A stretch of 47,425 bases of DNA. Source: Longibaculum muris (lineage in GTDB: Bacteria; Bacillota_I; Bacilli_A; Erysipelotrichales; Coprobacillaceae). Location of the stretch: assembly GCF_004343035.1 (NCBI RefSeq), contig NZ_SMCQ01000023.1, positions 1 through 47,425 of the forward strand. The letters run 5' to 3'. This document shows, piece after piece, positions 24,484 through 32,160 of the stretch (its first letter is position 1; each line of letters begins with the position of its first letter). The translations under genes and the position numbers were made by a program. The notes under the pieces were generated by a model that saw nothing but the letters and a program-made list of their open reading frames with translations, did not search any database and was not told the origin of the DNA.

Positions 24484-25317
24484 TTAATCACTTAAAAGAC
24501 TTTCTATAACTTGATGAATATCGGCTTTCATTAAAATAGCTTGCTGATAAATAGATTCATGACAACTGATATCTTCTTGATTAATACAAATATAAGTGGC
24601 TTGAGGATTCGATTTTGTAAATTGCCAAAAAGGATATTTAATAATTCTTGGGGTATTATAGCCAACCCCCATTTCTAAATAAACAATCTTGCTTTGTTGA
24701 TATTGGTATAAAAATTGTTCATAACGGGCTTTGGCTTGATGCCAACCTGCATCTTCAACAAAGGTTTGATCTATGCGTAAATTCATTGTCATAGGTGCCC
24801 CACAGTATGGACAATAAGGAATCAAATCTGTTGGTATTTTCATATTCTTTTGTTTTTGCATCATTTCTCTGATAGTCATTTCATTATCGTAGGTTTGTTG
24901 ATGGCATGGACGAGAACATTGCCACAACCCATAATCCCCTTGTGTATAAAATAAACGGGTATGATCAAAGCCATGAATTTGAAATTGATGGTCAACATTT
25001 GTTGTGATGATGAAATAATTCTTATCTTTAACTAACTTTAATAAATCTAAATAAGTTTGTCTAAAAGGTTGATCATAACGATGATAATAAATATGACGAG
25101 ACCAATATGCCCAGTATTCTTCTAAAGTTGAAAATGGATAGAAACCAGCTGTATACATATCTTGAAAATGATACTTTGCAATAAAGTCAGAAAAATGTTC
25201 TTGGAAATCTTCTCCCTGATAAGATAAACCTGCTGCTGTAGATAATCCTGCTCCTGCTCCAATAACAATCGCATCAGCTTGTGTCAATGCTTGTTTGATT
25301 TTTAAAATTTTATCCAT
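24484..25317 (-). CDS. SirTM-class sirtuin, probable protein ADP-ribosyltransferase
   Basis: 277 residues. The Rossmann start is AIVIGAGAGLSTAAGLSY, and zinc cysteines are C134/C138 and C169/C172. The usual sirtuin catalytic His is replaced by Gln126 (FYTQGDYG), with Asn107 in TTNVDHQF. Gln and Asn at these places are the mark of class M sirtuins (SirTM), which ADP-ribosylate proteins rather than deacetylate them. It is transcribed 2 bases after a zinc-macrodomain gene, the known partner. In Staphylococcus and Streptococcus the pair acts on a lipoylated GcvH-like protein; neither that nor a lipoate ligase gene is adjacent, so the substrate here is open. Confidence 0.9.
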   Translation of the reverse strand: MDKILKIKQALTQADAIVIGAGAGLSTAAGLSYQGEDFQEHFSDFIAKYHFQDMYTAGFYPFSTLEEYWAYWSRHIYYHRYDQPFRQTYLDLLKLVKDKNYFIITTNVDHQFQIHGFDHTRLFYTQGDYGLWQCSRPCHQQTYDNEMTIREMMQKQKNMKIPTDLIPYCPYCGAPMTMNLRIDQTFVEDAGWHQAKARYEQFLYQYQQSKIVYLEMGVGYNTPRIIKYPFWQFTKSNPQATYICINQEDISCHESIYQQAILMKADIHQVIESLLSD

Positions 25318-25319
25318 GT

Positions 25320-26081
25320 TTATTCTCCTAATAATTTTTGGTAAATATGCAAATCCTCATCTTTAAATACATTTATGACAATATCCATTGAAGATTCTTT
25401 TAAAAATGTTTCAATTTCTTGAAGGGCAATTTGCGCAGCTAATTGATGAGGGAAATGAAATTCACCCGTTGATATACAACAAAAAGCTAGACTTTGAAGT
25501 TGATAAGCGTGAGCTAAATTCAAACATTCCCGATAACATGATCTTAACAGTTCTTCATCTTTTAAAGTCACTTGCTTATCAATGATAGGTCCTACTGTAT
25601 GAATAATATAATGACTTGGTAAATTATAACCTAATGTTATTAGTGCTTCGCCAGTTGCTAAAGGTTTTCCTCTTTGTTTCATGAGTTCATCACATCTATT
25701 TCTTAGCTGAATACCTGCATAAGTATGTATGGCATTATCGATACAATGATGACAAGGAATAAAACATCCTAACATTTGTGAATTTGCTGCATTGACAATG
25801 CCATCAACTTTTAAACATGTGATATCTCCTTGATACAAATATAAATGATCTTTCATTGGCTTTAAATCACTTAATTTTATAATTCCTTTGTTTTGAATTT
25901 CGGTATGTAAGTAATCATCTAGTATTTCTTGAGTTTTCTTATCAACCATTTGAGGTGGACGGATATTCATAAGAGCACGGAGTGTTTCGTGAGGATTTTG
26001 AATTTGTTTTTTGGAATATTCAATATGAAGTTCATTGAAAAAATATTTGAGTAGATAGTCTAATCTTTCTTGTTGGTTCAT
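25320..26081 (-). CDS. Zinc-dependent macrodomain ADP-ribosyl-hydrolase
   Basis: 253 residues. After an N-terminal extension (about 1-75) comes a macrodomain: LYQGDITCLKVDGIVNAANSQML, then the zinc signature GCFIPCHHCIDNAIH (Cys106, His111/112, Cys113), ATGEALITLGYNLPSHYIIHTVGP, and the loop CCISTGEFHFP. This class removes ADP-ribose added by the partner SirTM. It is first in a two-gene operon with a 17-spaced promoter overlapping an operator-like palindrome. AGGAG precedes the start. Confidence 0.92.
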   Translation of the reverse strand: MNQQERLDYLLKYFFNELHIEYSKKQIQNPHETLRALMNIRPPQMVDKKTQEILDDYLHTEIQNKGIIKLSDLKPMKDHLYLYQGDITCLKVDGIVNAANSQMLGCFIPCHHCIDNAIHTYAGIQLRNRCDELMKQRGKPLATGEALITLGYNLPSHYIIHTVGPIIDKQVTLKDEELLRSCYRECLNLAHAYQLQSLAFCCISTGEFHFPHQLAAQIALQEIETFLKESSMDIVINVFKDEDLHIYQKLLGE

Positions 26082-26120
26082 GATGGTTTTCTCCTATTGT
26101 TTTGATGTCTTGATAAGTTT

Positions 26121-26171
26121 ATAATAGGATGAAAGAGATGAATTGTAAAGTAGTTACAATTTTGTTTTATA
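26121..26171. promoter_or_regulatory. Divergent promoters sharing a palindrome (macrodomain-SirTM and HxlR)
   Basis: The perfect inverted repeat AATTGTAA-N5-TTACAATT spans 26141-26161. Minus strand: -35 TTTACA (26144-26149), 17 bases, -10 TATTAT (26121-26126) for the macrodomain-SirTM operon. Plus strand: -35 TTGTAA (26143-26148), 17 bases, -10 TTTATA (26166-26171) for hxlR. Both -35 boxes lie inside the palindrome, so a dimer bound there would block both. Confidence 0.65.
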
Positions 26172-26201
26172 GTTTCTTTTTGATACTAAGGAGGTCGAAA
26201 A

Positions 26202-26519
26202 ATGGAAAATCAAATGCCCACCTGTCCAGTTGAAACAACTCTGTTACTGATTAGTAATCGTTGGAAAGTTTTGATTATTCGTGAGCTGCTTACTGGAACA
26301 AAGCGTTTTGGTGAGTTAAAAAAATCAATTGGACATATTTCACAAAAGGTTTTAACTTCTAATTTAAGAGATATGGAAGCTAATGGTTTGGTTAAGCGTG
26401 ATGTTTTTGCTGAAGTCCCTCCCCATGTTGAATATTCTTTAACAGAATTAGGGATGAGTTTAAAGCCAATTTTAGATGCTATGTATGTATGGGGAGAAAA
26501 CTTTAAAAATAAGCAATAA
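26202..26519 (+). CDS. HxlR-family winged-helix regulator
   Basis: 105 residues, full length for HxlR. CPVETTLLLISNRWKVLIIRELL, RFGELKKSIGHISQKVLTSNLRDMEANGLV and YSLTELGMSLKPIL are the family pattern. The lone Cys8 at CPVE is where redox-sensing relatives (YodB, HypR) carry their reactive cysteine, so thiol or electrophile sensing is plausible. A strong AAGGAGGT precedes the start. It most likely represses itself and the divergent ADP-ribosylation operon through the palindrome at 26141-26161. Confidence 0.93.
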   Translation: MENQMPTCPVETTLLLISNRWKVLIIRELLTGTKRFGELKKSIGHISQKVLTSNLRDMEANGLVKRDVFAEVPPHVEYSLTELGMSLKPILDAMYVWGENFKNKQ

Positions 26520-26547
26520 AAAATGAGAGACATACCTCTCATTTTTA
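26518..26547. terminator. Bidirectional terminator between hxlR and the aldo/keto reductase
   Basis: The stem AAAATGAGAG/CTCTCATTTT with loop ACATAC has T-tracts on both strands and lies between two convergent genes. Confidence 0.85.
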
Positions 26548-26562
26548 ATATTCCTAAAAATT

Positions 26563-27687
26563 TTATTTTTCAAAGTGTTGAGCAACATCTTGTAAATATT
26601 CAATAATTGGTAGATGTTGAGGACAAACTCCAACACATTGACCACAAGCAATACAATCACTGGCTTTCCCAAATGTTTTTGTTAAATTAGCATAGTATTC
26701 GCCTTGTGGTGTCCAGCCTTTTTCTTCAACTTCTTGCAAATCAGCATTATATAATGAAAAATATTTAGGGATGGCTATATTCATAGGGCACCCATCAACG
26801 CAATATGCACAACCTGTACAAGGTACAGTAATGGTTGAATTGATGATATTGACAGCTTGATGAATCAATTGATATTCTTCATCATTTAATGGTGATAAAT
26901 CACTCATATAGCTTGTATTGTCTAATAATTGATCCATATGGCTCATTCCACTTAATACCATCATGACATTATCTAAGCTTGCTGCAAAACGAATAGCCCA
27001 TGAAGGAATTGACATTTCTGGATGATAGTTTTTAAACATGTTTTCAACTTCCTGAGGGACTTTAGCAAGCGTTCCGCCTTTTACTGGTTCCATGACAATA
27101 ACTGGTTTATGATGTTGACAGGCAACCTCATAACATTTTCTTGATTGAACTCCCACACTATCCCAATCTAAGTAGTTGATTTGTAATTGAACAAATTCAA
27201 ATTCTGGGTGTTCACTTAAAACTTTATCTAATAATTCAGGTCCATCATGATAAGAAAAACCAATTGTTTTTACAAGTCCTTGTTTCTTTTTATCAATAAT
27301 CCAATTAAAACAATCTAATTCATTGTAAACCTCAATACTATGTGTATTAATATCATGTAATAAATAATAATCAAAATATTCAACGCCTGTTTTTGATAAT
27401 TGTTCATTAAAAATACAATCACGATCTTCTTTGGTATGAATAAAGCCAGAATGTAGCTTTGTTGCTAATGTATAACTATCTCTAGGATAACGATCAACTA
27501 AAGCTGCCTTTGCCGCATTTTCACTATGAAATCCACAATACATCCAAGCTGTATCAAAATAAGTAAAACCTCTTTCAATAAAAGTATCAACCATTTTCTT
27601 TGTTTCTTCAAGATCAATCTTTGATGGATCATTTTCATCTAATGATGGTAAACGCATTAATCCAAAACCTAATTTCTTTTGATTCAT
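26563..27687 (-). CDS. Aldo/keto reductase with C-terminal ferredoxin-type 2x[4Fe-4S] domain
   Basis: 374 residues. The N-terminal barrel has GFGLMRLP, YFDTAWMYCG (catalytic Asp/Tyr), KLHSG and DYYLLHD. The C-terminus carries CTGCAYCVDGCPMNI and CIACGQCVGVCPQHL, two cluster-binding CxxCxxCxxxCP motifs. This is the large AKR-ferredoxin group found in anaerobes; substrates are mostly unknown. GGAGAGTG precedes the start. Expression is predicted to be under a MerR-family activator from the promoter at 27711-27741. Confidence 0.93.
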   Translation of the reverse strand: MNQKKLGFGLMRLPSLDENDPSKIDLEETKKMVDTFIERGFTYFDTAWMYCGFHSENAAKAALVDRYPRDSYTLATKLHSGFIHTKEDRDCIFNEQLSKTGVEYFDYYLLHDINTHSIEVYNELDCFNWIIDKKKQGLVKTIGFSYHDGPELLDKVLSEHPEFEFVQLQINYLDWDSVGVQSRKCYEVACQHHKPVIVMEPVKGGTLAKVPQEVENMFKNYHPEMSIPSWAIRFAASLDNVMMVLSGMSHMDQLLDNTSYMSDLSPLNDEEYQLIHQAVNIINSTITVPCTGCAYCVDGCPMNIAIPKYFSLYNADLQEVEEKGWTPQGEYYANLTKTFGKASDCIACGQCVGVCPQHLPIIEYLQDVAQHFEK

Positions 27688-27710
27688 TTTTTCACTCTCC
27701 TCATATCATT

Positions 27711-27741
27711 ATTATATAACTTAAAGTTAACTCTAAGGCAA
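27711..27741 (-). promoter_or_regulatory. MerR-type promoter of the aldo/keto reductase
   Basis: On the minus strand -35 TTGCCT (27736-27741) and -10 TATAAT (27711-27716) are separated by 19 bases, the stretched spacing typical of MerR-activated promoters. The near-palindrome CTTAGAGTTAACTTTAAG (27720-27737) fills the spacer. A matching element lies at 32070-32100 next to the merR-like gene. Confidence 0.75.
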
Positions 27742-27754
27742 GGCTTTTTTTACT

Positions 27755-28927
27755 CTATTTCATATTTTGTTGATAATCAATCACTCCTTCACGTAAACGC
27801 TTAAGTCCATCCATCAATCGCATTTGAGGACAAGCTACATTCATTCTCACAAAAGCTTTGCCATTTTCGCCATATTCATATCCATCAGATAAATATAGTC
27901 CTGTTTTTTTCTTAATAGCTTCTACAAGTTCAACACTATCATCTGTTACTTTTGAACAATCAATCCATAACAAGTAAGTTGCTTCACTGTAAACAACATG
28001 TAACATAGGTAAGTTTTCTTCAATATACTGACATGCTATTTGTTTGTTATTTTGAATATAAATATTTAATTCATCTAACCATTTCTCACCATAATTAAAG
28101 GCACTCATTGCAGCCGTAATTGCAAAGCTATTGGGTTCAGCAACTTCATCTGTATTGATTCCACGATTGACTTTTTGTCTTATTACCTCATTTTCAACAA
28201 CGATGCAGGCACTTTGTAAGCCCGCTAAGTTAAAGGCTTTCGTTGGGGCAATACATGTAATACTGTTATTTAAATTGGTCTTTGAGACACTCGCGAAAGG
28301 AATATATTCCCTACCAGGTGCAATAATATCACAATGTATTTCATCAGAGACAACCAAAACATGATGTCGAGCACATAAATCTCCTATTCTTTTTAATGTT
28401 TCCTGACTCCATATTTTTCCAATCGGATTATGTGGGTTACAAAGAATCATCATTGTTGTCTGGGGTAAAGCTAACTTCTTTTCTAAATCTTCAAAATCTA
28501 TTGTATATTCATGTCCATCATAAATAAGATCACTTGATAAAACATGTCGTCCATTATTTAAAATAGAATTATAAAAAATGTTATAGACTGGTGCTTGAAT
28601 TAAAATATTCTCACCCACTGTTGTCAACTTTCTTACAATTGATGAAATAGCTGGAACAACCCCTGTACAAAACATCATCCATTCTTTTTCCATTAGAAAA
28701 TGATGTCTTTTCTTCCACCAATGTTGAATACTTTCAAAAAATTCATCTGGTACAATATTGTAACCAAAAATCTTATGATTCACTCGATTGTGTAAAGCTT
28801 CAACAATTTCAGGAGCCGTTTCAAAGTCCATATCTGCAACCCACATTGGAAGAACTTGTGGTGCTACATCCCATTTCATAGAATAACTATCAAAGCGATT
28901 TGTAAGTTTTGAAAAATCATAACTCAT
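27755..28927 (-). CDS. MalY/PatB-type PLP C-S lyase (cystathionine beta-lyase-like)
   Basis: 390 residues, fold-type I aminotransferase. Landmarks are LPMWVADMDFETAPEI, FGYNIVP, CNPHNPIGKIW, SDEIHCDI and APTKAFNLAGLQ, which holds the PLP lysine. MalY/PatB enzymes cleave cystathionine, cysteine or related C-S compounds and some act as regulators. It is the last gene of the operon starting at 31040. A paralogue lies at 42413-43636. GGGAGG precedes the start. Confidence 0.92.
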   Translation of the reverse strand: MSYDFSKLTNRFDSYSMKWDVAPQVLPMWVADMDFETAPEIVEALHNRVNHKIFGYNIVPDEFFESIQHWWKKRHHFLMEKEWMMFCTGVVPAISSIVRKLTTVGENILIQAPVYNIFYNSILNNGRHVLSSDLIYDGHEYTIDFEDLEKKLALPQTTMMILCNPHNPIGKIWSQETLKRIGDLCARHHVLVVSDEIHCDIIAPGREYIPFASVSKTNLNNSITCIAPTKAFNLAGLQSACIVVENEVIRQKVNRGINTDEVAEPNSFAITAAMSAFNYGEKWLDELNIYIQNNKQIACQYIEENLPMLHVVYSEATYLLWIDCSKVTDDSVELVEAIKKKTGLYLSDGYEYGENGKAFVRMNVACPQMRLMDGLKRLREGVIDYQQNMK

Positions 28928-28939
28928 TTTTATTCCTCC

Positions 28940-29827
28940 CTAACTACAAACACATTCTCTTGTTTTTTCTTGGGAAACAAAAGCGTCATTCGTAATTATT
29001 TGTGTAGCATGAGGATCAATCTTTGTCTCATCCATAATCAATTCTCCAACACTTTGAACCTTAATTGTTCCAGAGATTGGATTCATAATACTATCAACAT
29101 GCGAAATCACTTCTACATCAATATTTTCACAATATTCAAAAGCTAAAGTTGTATTCATCAACGTACAATTGATCATTTTCAAGTTTTCAATATAACATAA
29201 TCCTTGTAAACTCTCGATAGTACAATTAATAAAAGTCACATTCTTGCTATTCCAGGCAAGGTATTCACCAATAATCGTTGAATCATAAACTGTCACATTT
29301 TCACAATTCCAAAAAGCATCCTTAGATATCAATATAGAATCATGGACTTCAATATTCTTCCCACCATCAAAACAATAGTTTCCTGTTAAATGCAAATGGT
29401 CAATCACAAGATTTTCACTATTCATTCCAAAATAATCTCCTCTTGCTTGAACATGTTCAAGTTTAACATTATGACAATTCCATAATGATTCTAAAGCAAG
29501 TGGCATGTCAACATTGTGTAAATATATATCACTTGATCTTCTAAATGTTTTAGGAGCTTCAATTGTTGTATCACTGATATCAATGTGATGCGTATACCAA
29601 ATTCCTGAACGAGCTGTTTCTAAAAGCGTTGAATGCTTTACTTTTACATTTTGACAGTACCATAAAGGATATTTCCATTTGAATATAGTTTGATTGATAT
29701 CAAGATTTTTGCTTTCTTTTAAATGTGACTCTCCATCGGCAAAGACTGAATTTTCAATTTTTAATCCTTGGCTTTTAAAAAGTGCTCTTTCTCCACTTAA
29801 ATAGTTTTGTTTTATATGTTCCATCAT
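28940..29827 (-). CDS. DUF3737 family beta-helix-like protein
   Basis: 295 residues, cytoplasmic. The chain is built from about ten repeats of roughly 20-24 residues of the type 'FWNCENVTVYDSTIIG', with aromatic-Cys/Asn-x-N-V/I patterns, suggesting a right-handed beta-helix. I recognise it as DUF3737. It ends in a Cys pair (RECVCS). Function unknown. It sits between a lipoprotein gene and the PLP lyase gene in one operon. GGAGG precedes tandem ATGs. Confidence 0.85.
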   Translation of the reverse strand: MMEHIKQNYLSGERALFKSQGLKIENSVFADGESHLKESKNLDINQTIFKWKYPLWYCQNVKVKHSTLLETARSGIWYTHHIDISDTTIEAPKTFRRSSDIYLHNVDMPLALESLWNCHNVKLEHVQARGDYFGMNSENLVIDHLHLTGNYCFDGGKNIEVHDSILISKDAFWNCENVTVYDSTIIGEYLAWNSKNVTFINCTIESLQGLCYIENLKMINCTLMNTTLAFEYCENIDVEVISHVDSIMNPISGTIKVQSVGELIMDETKIDPHATQIITNDAFVSQEKTRECVCS

Positions 29828-29836
29828 TTTTCCTCC

Positions 29837-30289
29837 TTAATCATCAAGCAGAAATTCAACTTCTACCTGACCTTCTCCTAATATATTTTTAATTTCATCA
29901 TTATTTTCAATATATCCGATTCTTGTATAAGCATAATTTGTTGAAAAATCATCATAGAATAATACCAAACAGTTTGTTTCAAATAACATCAATTCACCTG
30001 TATGGATATAATCAATATCTTCGATTTGAGTGGGTAATGATTGATTAAAATAATGATATTTCTCATTCTGATGTAAATCTTTCATTGTCACACTCATAGG
30101 TAAATAAGTTTTCAATGCTTGAACTGTTGGATTATCATAAAGATGCACTTCAAAAATATGTTGATTAATACGCATATACATCTTATCACACTCCTTTATA
30201 CGGGGTGTTTGTTTGATTGCTTGAGATGTCTTTGAACATCCACTTAAGAAAATAAAAGCGGCTAAACAAAGTAAAAGAATTTTTCTCAT
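29837..30289 (-). CDS. Cyclophilin-like-fold lipoprotein
   Basis: 150 residues. The signal MRKILLLCLAAFIFLSGC gives a lipidated Cys18. The mature part (IFEVHLYDNPTVQALKTYLPMSVTMKDL, then YTRIGYI and LGEGQVEVEF) fits the small cyclophilin-like domain often encoded beside flavodoxins in gut bacteria. No proline-isomerase activity is claimed. It overlaps the upstream flavodoxin-like gene as ATGA. Confidence 0.82.
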   Translation of the reverse strand: MRKILLLCLAAFIFLSGCSKTSQAIKQTPRIKECDKMYMRINQHIFEVHLYDNPTVQALKTYLPMSVTMKDLHQNEKYHYFNQSLPTQIEDIDYIHTGELMLFETNCLVLFYDDFSTNYAYTRIGYIENNDEIKNILGEGQVEVEFLLDD

Positions 30290-30831
30290 ACAATCTCTTT
30301 CCCCATTTGATAAGCTTTTTCTAAAAGTTCTTGATGATTGTTTACTTCACCATACTGATCAACCCCAACACCTTTGATGACCCCTTTTAACTGACATTTT
30401 TCAAAACAAGCAATCCATCCTTCTAACCCTTTGATTGCTCCATCGATAGCTGATTCATCTTCATCTGCAGCTGTAGCAAGCAAATATATATCTCTAAATT
30501 GATAATCTTTTATAAATAAGGGATTTGTTCGATCAATCAGGGTTTTCATTTGACCACTCATTTCATAAAAATAAATCGGTGTTGAAAACACAATAACATC
30601 GGCTTTCTGCATTTTTTCAACAATTACATTTGCATCATCTTGAATCACACATGGCTGTGACTTTTGACAAACAAGACATCCTTTACAAAATGAGATAGTT
30701 TGATGAGCTAAAGAAATCATCTCAACATGATGACCAGATGCTTTTGCGCCTTGATAAAAAGATTGTGCCAAAGTATCAGAATTTCCTTTAACTCTTTGGC
30801 TTGTTGAAATCACTAAAACATTTTTCTTCAT
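30286..30831 (-). CDS. NADPH-dependent FMN reductase / flavodoxin-like oxidoreductase
   Basis: 181 residues. The FMN phosphate loop is STSQRVKGNSDTL, then FCKGCLVCQKSQPCVIQDD (a Cys-rich iron-sulfur-flavoprotein-like segment) and FSTPIYFYEMSGQMKTLIDR. The ATG at 30831 follows GGAGAATCAAGA and overlaps the previous stop; the frame is open to 30876. The usual role is flavin-mediated electron transfer. Operon with the cyclophilin-like lipoprotein. Confidence 0.9.
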   Translation of the reverse strand: MKKNVLVISTSQRVKGNSDTLAQSFYQGAKASGHHVEMISLAHQTISFCKGCLVCQKSQPCVIQDDANVIVEKMQKADVIVFSTPIYFYEMSGQMKTLIDRTNPLFIKDYQFRDIYLLATAADEDESAIDGAIKGLEGWIACFEKCQLKGVIKGVGVDQYGEVNNHQELLEKAYQMGKEIV

Positions 30832-31040
30832 TCTTGATTCTCCTTTTTTAATGTATATATAAAATAATCTAAACAATCAATTTGTTTTTGAATCATATGT
30901 AGCTTTTCTAATAAACAACACTTTTGTTTTTTTAATAAAATTAATCTTTCATCTTGATCTTCTTTTTCTAGAAACTGTTGAATCATATCAAGCTGACAGC
31001 CAGCATCTGTTAAACAAATTGTTATATCTTGCTTTTTCAT
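30828..31040 (-). CDS. Small helical protein resembling the C-terminal part of MerR regulators
   Basis: 70 residues. The helical pattern FLEKEDQDERLILLKKQKCCLLEKLHMIQKQIDCLDYFIYTLKK looks like the dimerisation coiled coil and effector tail of MerR proteins, but no winged-helix DNA-binding domain precedes it. A stand-alone family seems likelier than a truncation, since it has an operon position, an upstream ribosome-binding site and an overlapping stop. Function unknown; perhaps an anti-regulator or redox-responsive partner (three cysteines). Confidence 0.65.
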   Translation of the reverse strand: MKKQDITICLTDAGCQLDMIQQFLEKEDQDERLILLKKQKCCLLEKLHMIQKQIDCLDYFIYTLKKENQE

Positions 31041-31066
31041 TTACTTCTTCATCACTCCTCGCTTCT

Positions 31067-31150
31067 ATTTTATGTCTCTAACTTACAAATATCAAATACC
31101 TATATTAAATAATTTGTTATGCTTGAAAAGCATATGAAATTGTATATAAT
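31067..31150. promoter_or_regulatory. Divergent promoters of the flavodoxin operon and lysR, with palindrome
   Basis: Minus strand: -35 TTGATA (31090-31095), 17 bases, -10 TAAAAT (31067-31072). Plus strand: -35 TTGAAA (31123-31128), 16 bases, -10 TATAAT (31145-31150). The palindrome TATGCTT-GAA-AAGCATA (31118-31134) overlaps the lysR -35, a usual place for LysR autoregulation and activation of the divergent operon. Confidence 0.65.
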
Positions 31151-31170
31151 AAAAATAGGAGGTTATGATA

Positions 31171-32046
31171 ATGGAACTAAGAGTTTTACAATATTTTTTA
31201 GCGATTGCACGTGAAGAAAATATATCAAAGGCTGCTGAATATTTACATATTACTCAACCCACACTTTCAAGACAAATAAAAGAGTTGGAAGAAGAATTAG
31301 GGAAAACTTTATTTATTCGTGGAAATCGTAAGATTATTTTAACAGAAGATGGTATGTTACTTAGAAAAAGAGCTGAGGAAATTACGAATCTTGTAGAAAA
31401 GACTGAACTTGAAATGATGGCAAATGAATCAATACTAAAGGGAGATATTTATATTGGTGGTGGTGAAACAGATGCAATGCGTTTTATTGCTCGAACTGTT
31501 CAACAAGTTCAATCTATTCATCCACTTATCAAAGTTCATCTTTATAGCGGTAATGCACAAGATGTGATTGAAAAATTAGATAATGGATTGATTGATTTTG
31601 GAATTATTCTTGATCCTGCTGATATGTCTAAGTATGATTTCATTAAATTGCCGGCTTATGATACTTGGGGTGTTTTAATGCGTAAAGATAGTCCATTGGC
31701 TCAACTTGATGTTATTACACCTGATGATTTGATAAATCAGCCAATCATTTGTTCAAGGCAAGAAATGGTCAATAATGAACTTTCTGGTTGGATGAATGGT
31801 GAATTTGAAAAGTTAAATATCATTGCTACTTATAACCTAATTTATAATGCTTCATTAATGGTTGAAGAAGGAATGGGTTATGCTTTATGTTTGGATAAAC
31901 TAGTTAATACAACGGGTGATAGCTCACTATGTTTTCGTCCCCTATCACCTACTTTAACCGTTGGAATGGCACTTGTCTGGAAAAAATATCAAGTCTTTTC
32001 ACGAGCTTCACAATATTTTCTAAAGATTTTACGCCAACAATTATAG
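31171..32046 (+). CDS. LysR-family transcriptional regulator
   Basis: 291 residues. The N-terminal helix-turn-helix is LRVLQYFLAIAREENISKAAEYLHITQPTLSRQIKELEEELG, followed by the LysR substrate domain (GDIYIGGGETDAMRFIARTVQ.., LIDFGIILDP). The second of two ATGs is chosen because GGAGG lies 8 bases upstream of it but only 2 from the first. It is divergent from the flavodoxin-like operon, its probable target. Confidence 0.94.
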   Translation: MELRVLQYFLAIAREENISKAAEYLHITQPTLSRQIKELEEELGKTLFIRGNRKIILTEDGMLLRKRAEEITNLVEKTELEMMANESILKGDIYIGGGETDAMRFIARTVQQVQSIHPLIKVHLYSGNAQDVIEKLDNGLIDFGIILDPADMSKYDFIKLPAYDTWGVLMRKDSPLAQLDVITPDDLINQPIICSRQEMVNNELSGWMNGEFEKLNIIATYNLIYNASLMVEEGMGYALCLDKLVNTTGDSSLCFRPLSPTLTVGMALVWKKYQVFSRASQYFLKILRQQL

Positions 32047-32069
32047 ACAGAAAATAAGAACCGTGTTCA

Positions 32070-32100
32070 ATTTTATCACCTGAAGTTAACTTTAAGTCAA
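32070..32100 (-). promoter_or_regulatory. MerR-type promoter and operator, directed away from the merR gene
   Basis: On the minus strand -35 TTGACT (32095-32100) and -10 TAAAAT (32070-32075) are 19 bases apart around AAGTTAACTT, closely matching the promoter at 27711-27741. Transcription from it would run antisense through lysR toward the flavodoxin operon. As a binding site it could also control merR on the plus strand. Confidence 0.6.
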
Positions 32101-32106
32101 TAATGA

Positions 32107-32134
32107 TTGATAAAAAAATCCTCCATGCTATACT
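32107..32134 (+). promoter_or_regulatory. Promoter of the MerR-family gene
   Basis: TTGATA (32107-32112) and TATACT (32129-32134) with a 16-base spacer stand 26 bases upstream of the ATG, just downstream of the MerR-type operator. Confidence 0.6.
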
Positions 32135-32160
32135 TAATGTATAGAAAGGAGGAAGATAAA

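Noticed and set aside
24484-25317. Reading the sirtuin as a normal protein deacetylase
   Set aside because: The catalytic His is replaced by Gln and the gene is paired with a zinc macrodomain, both pointing to SirTM.
30831-30850. Frameshifted full-length MerR made of the 70-residue protein plus neighbouring sequence
   Set aside because: No helix-turn-helix sequence is found in any frame upstream of 31040, where promoters occupy the space.
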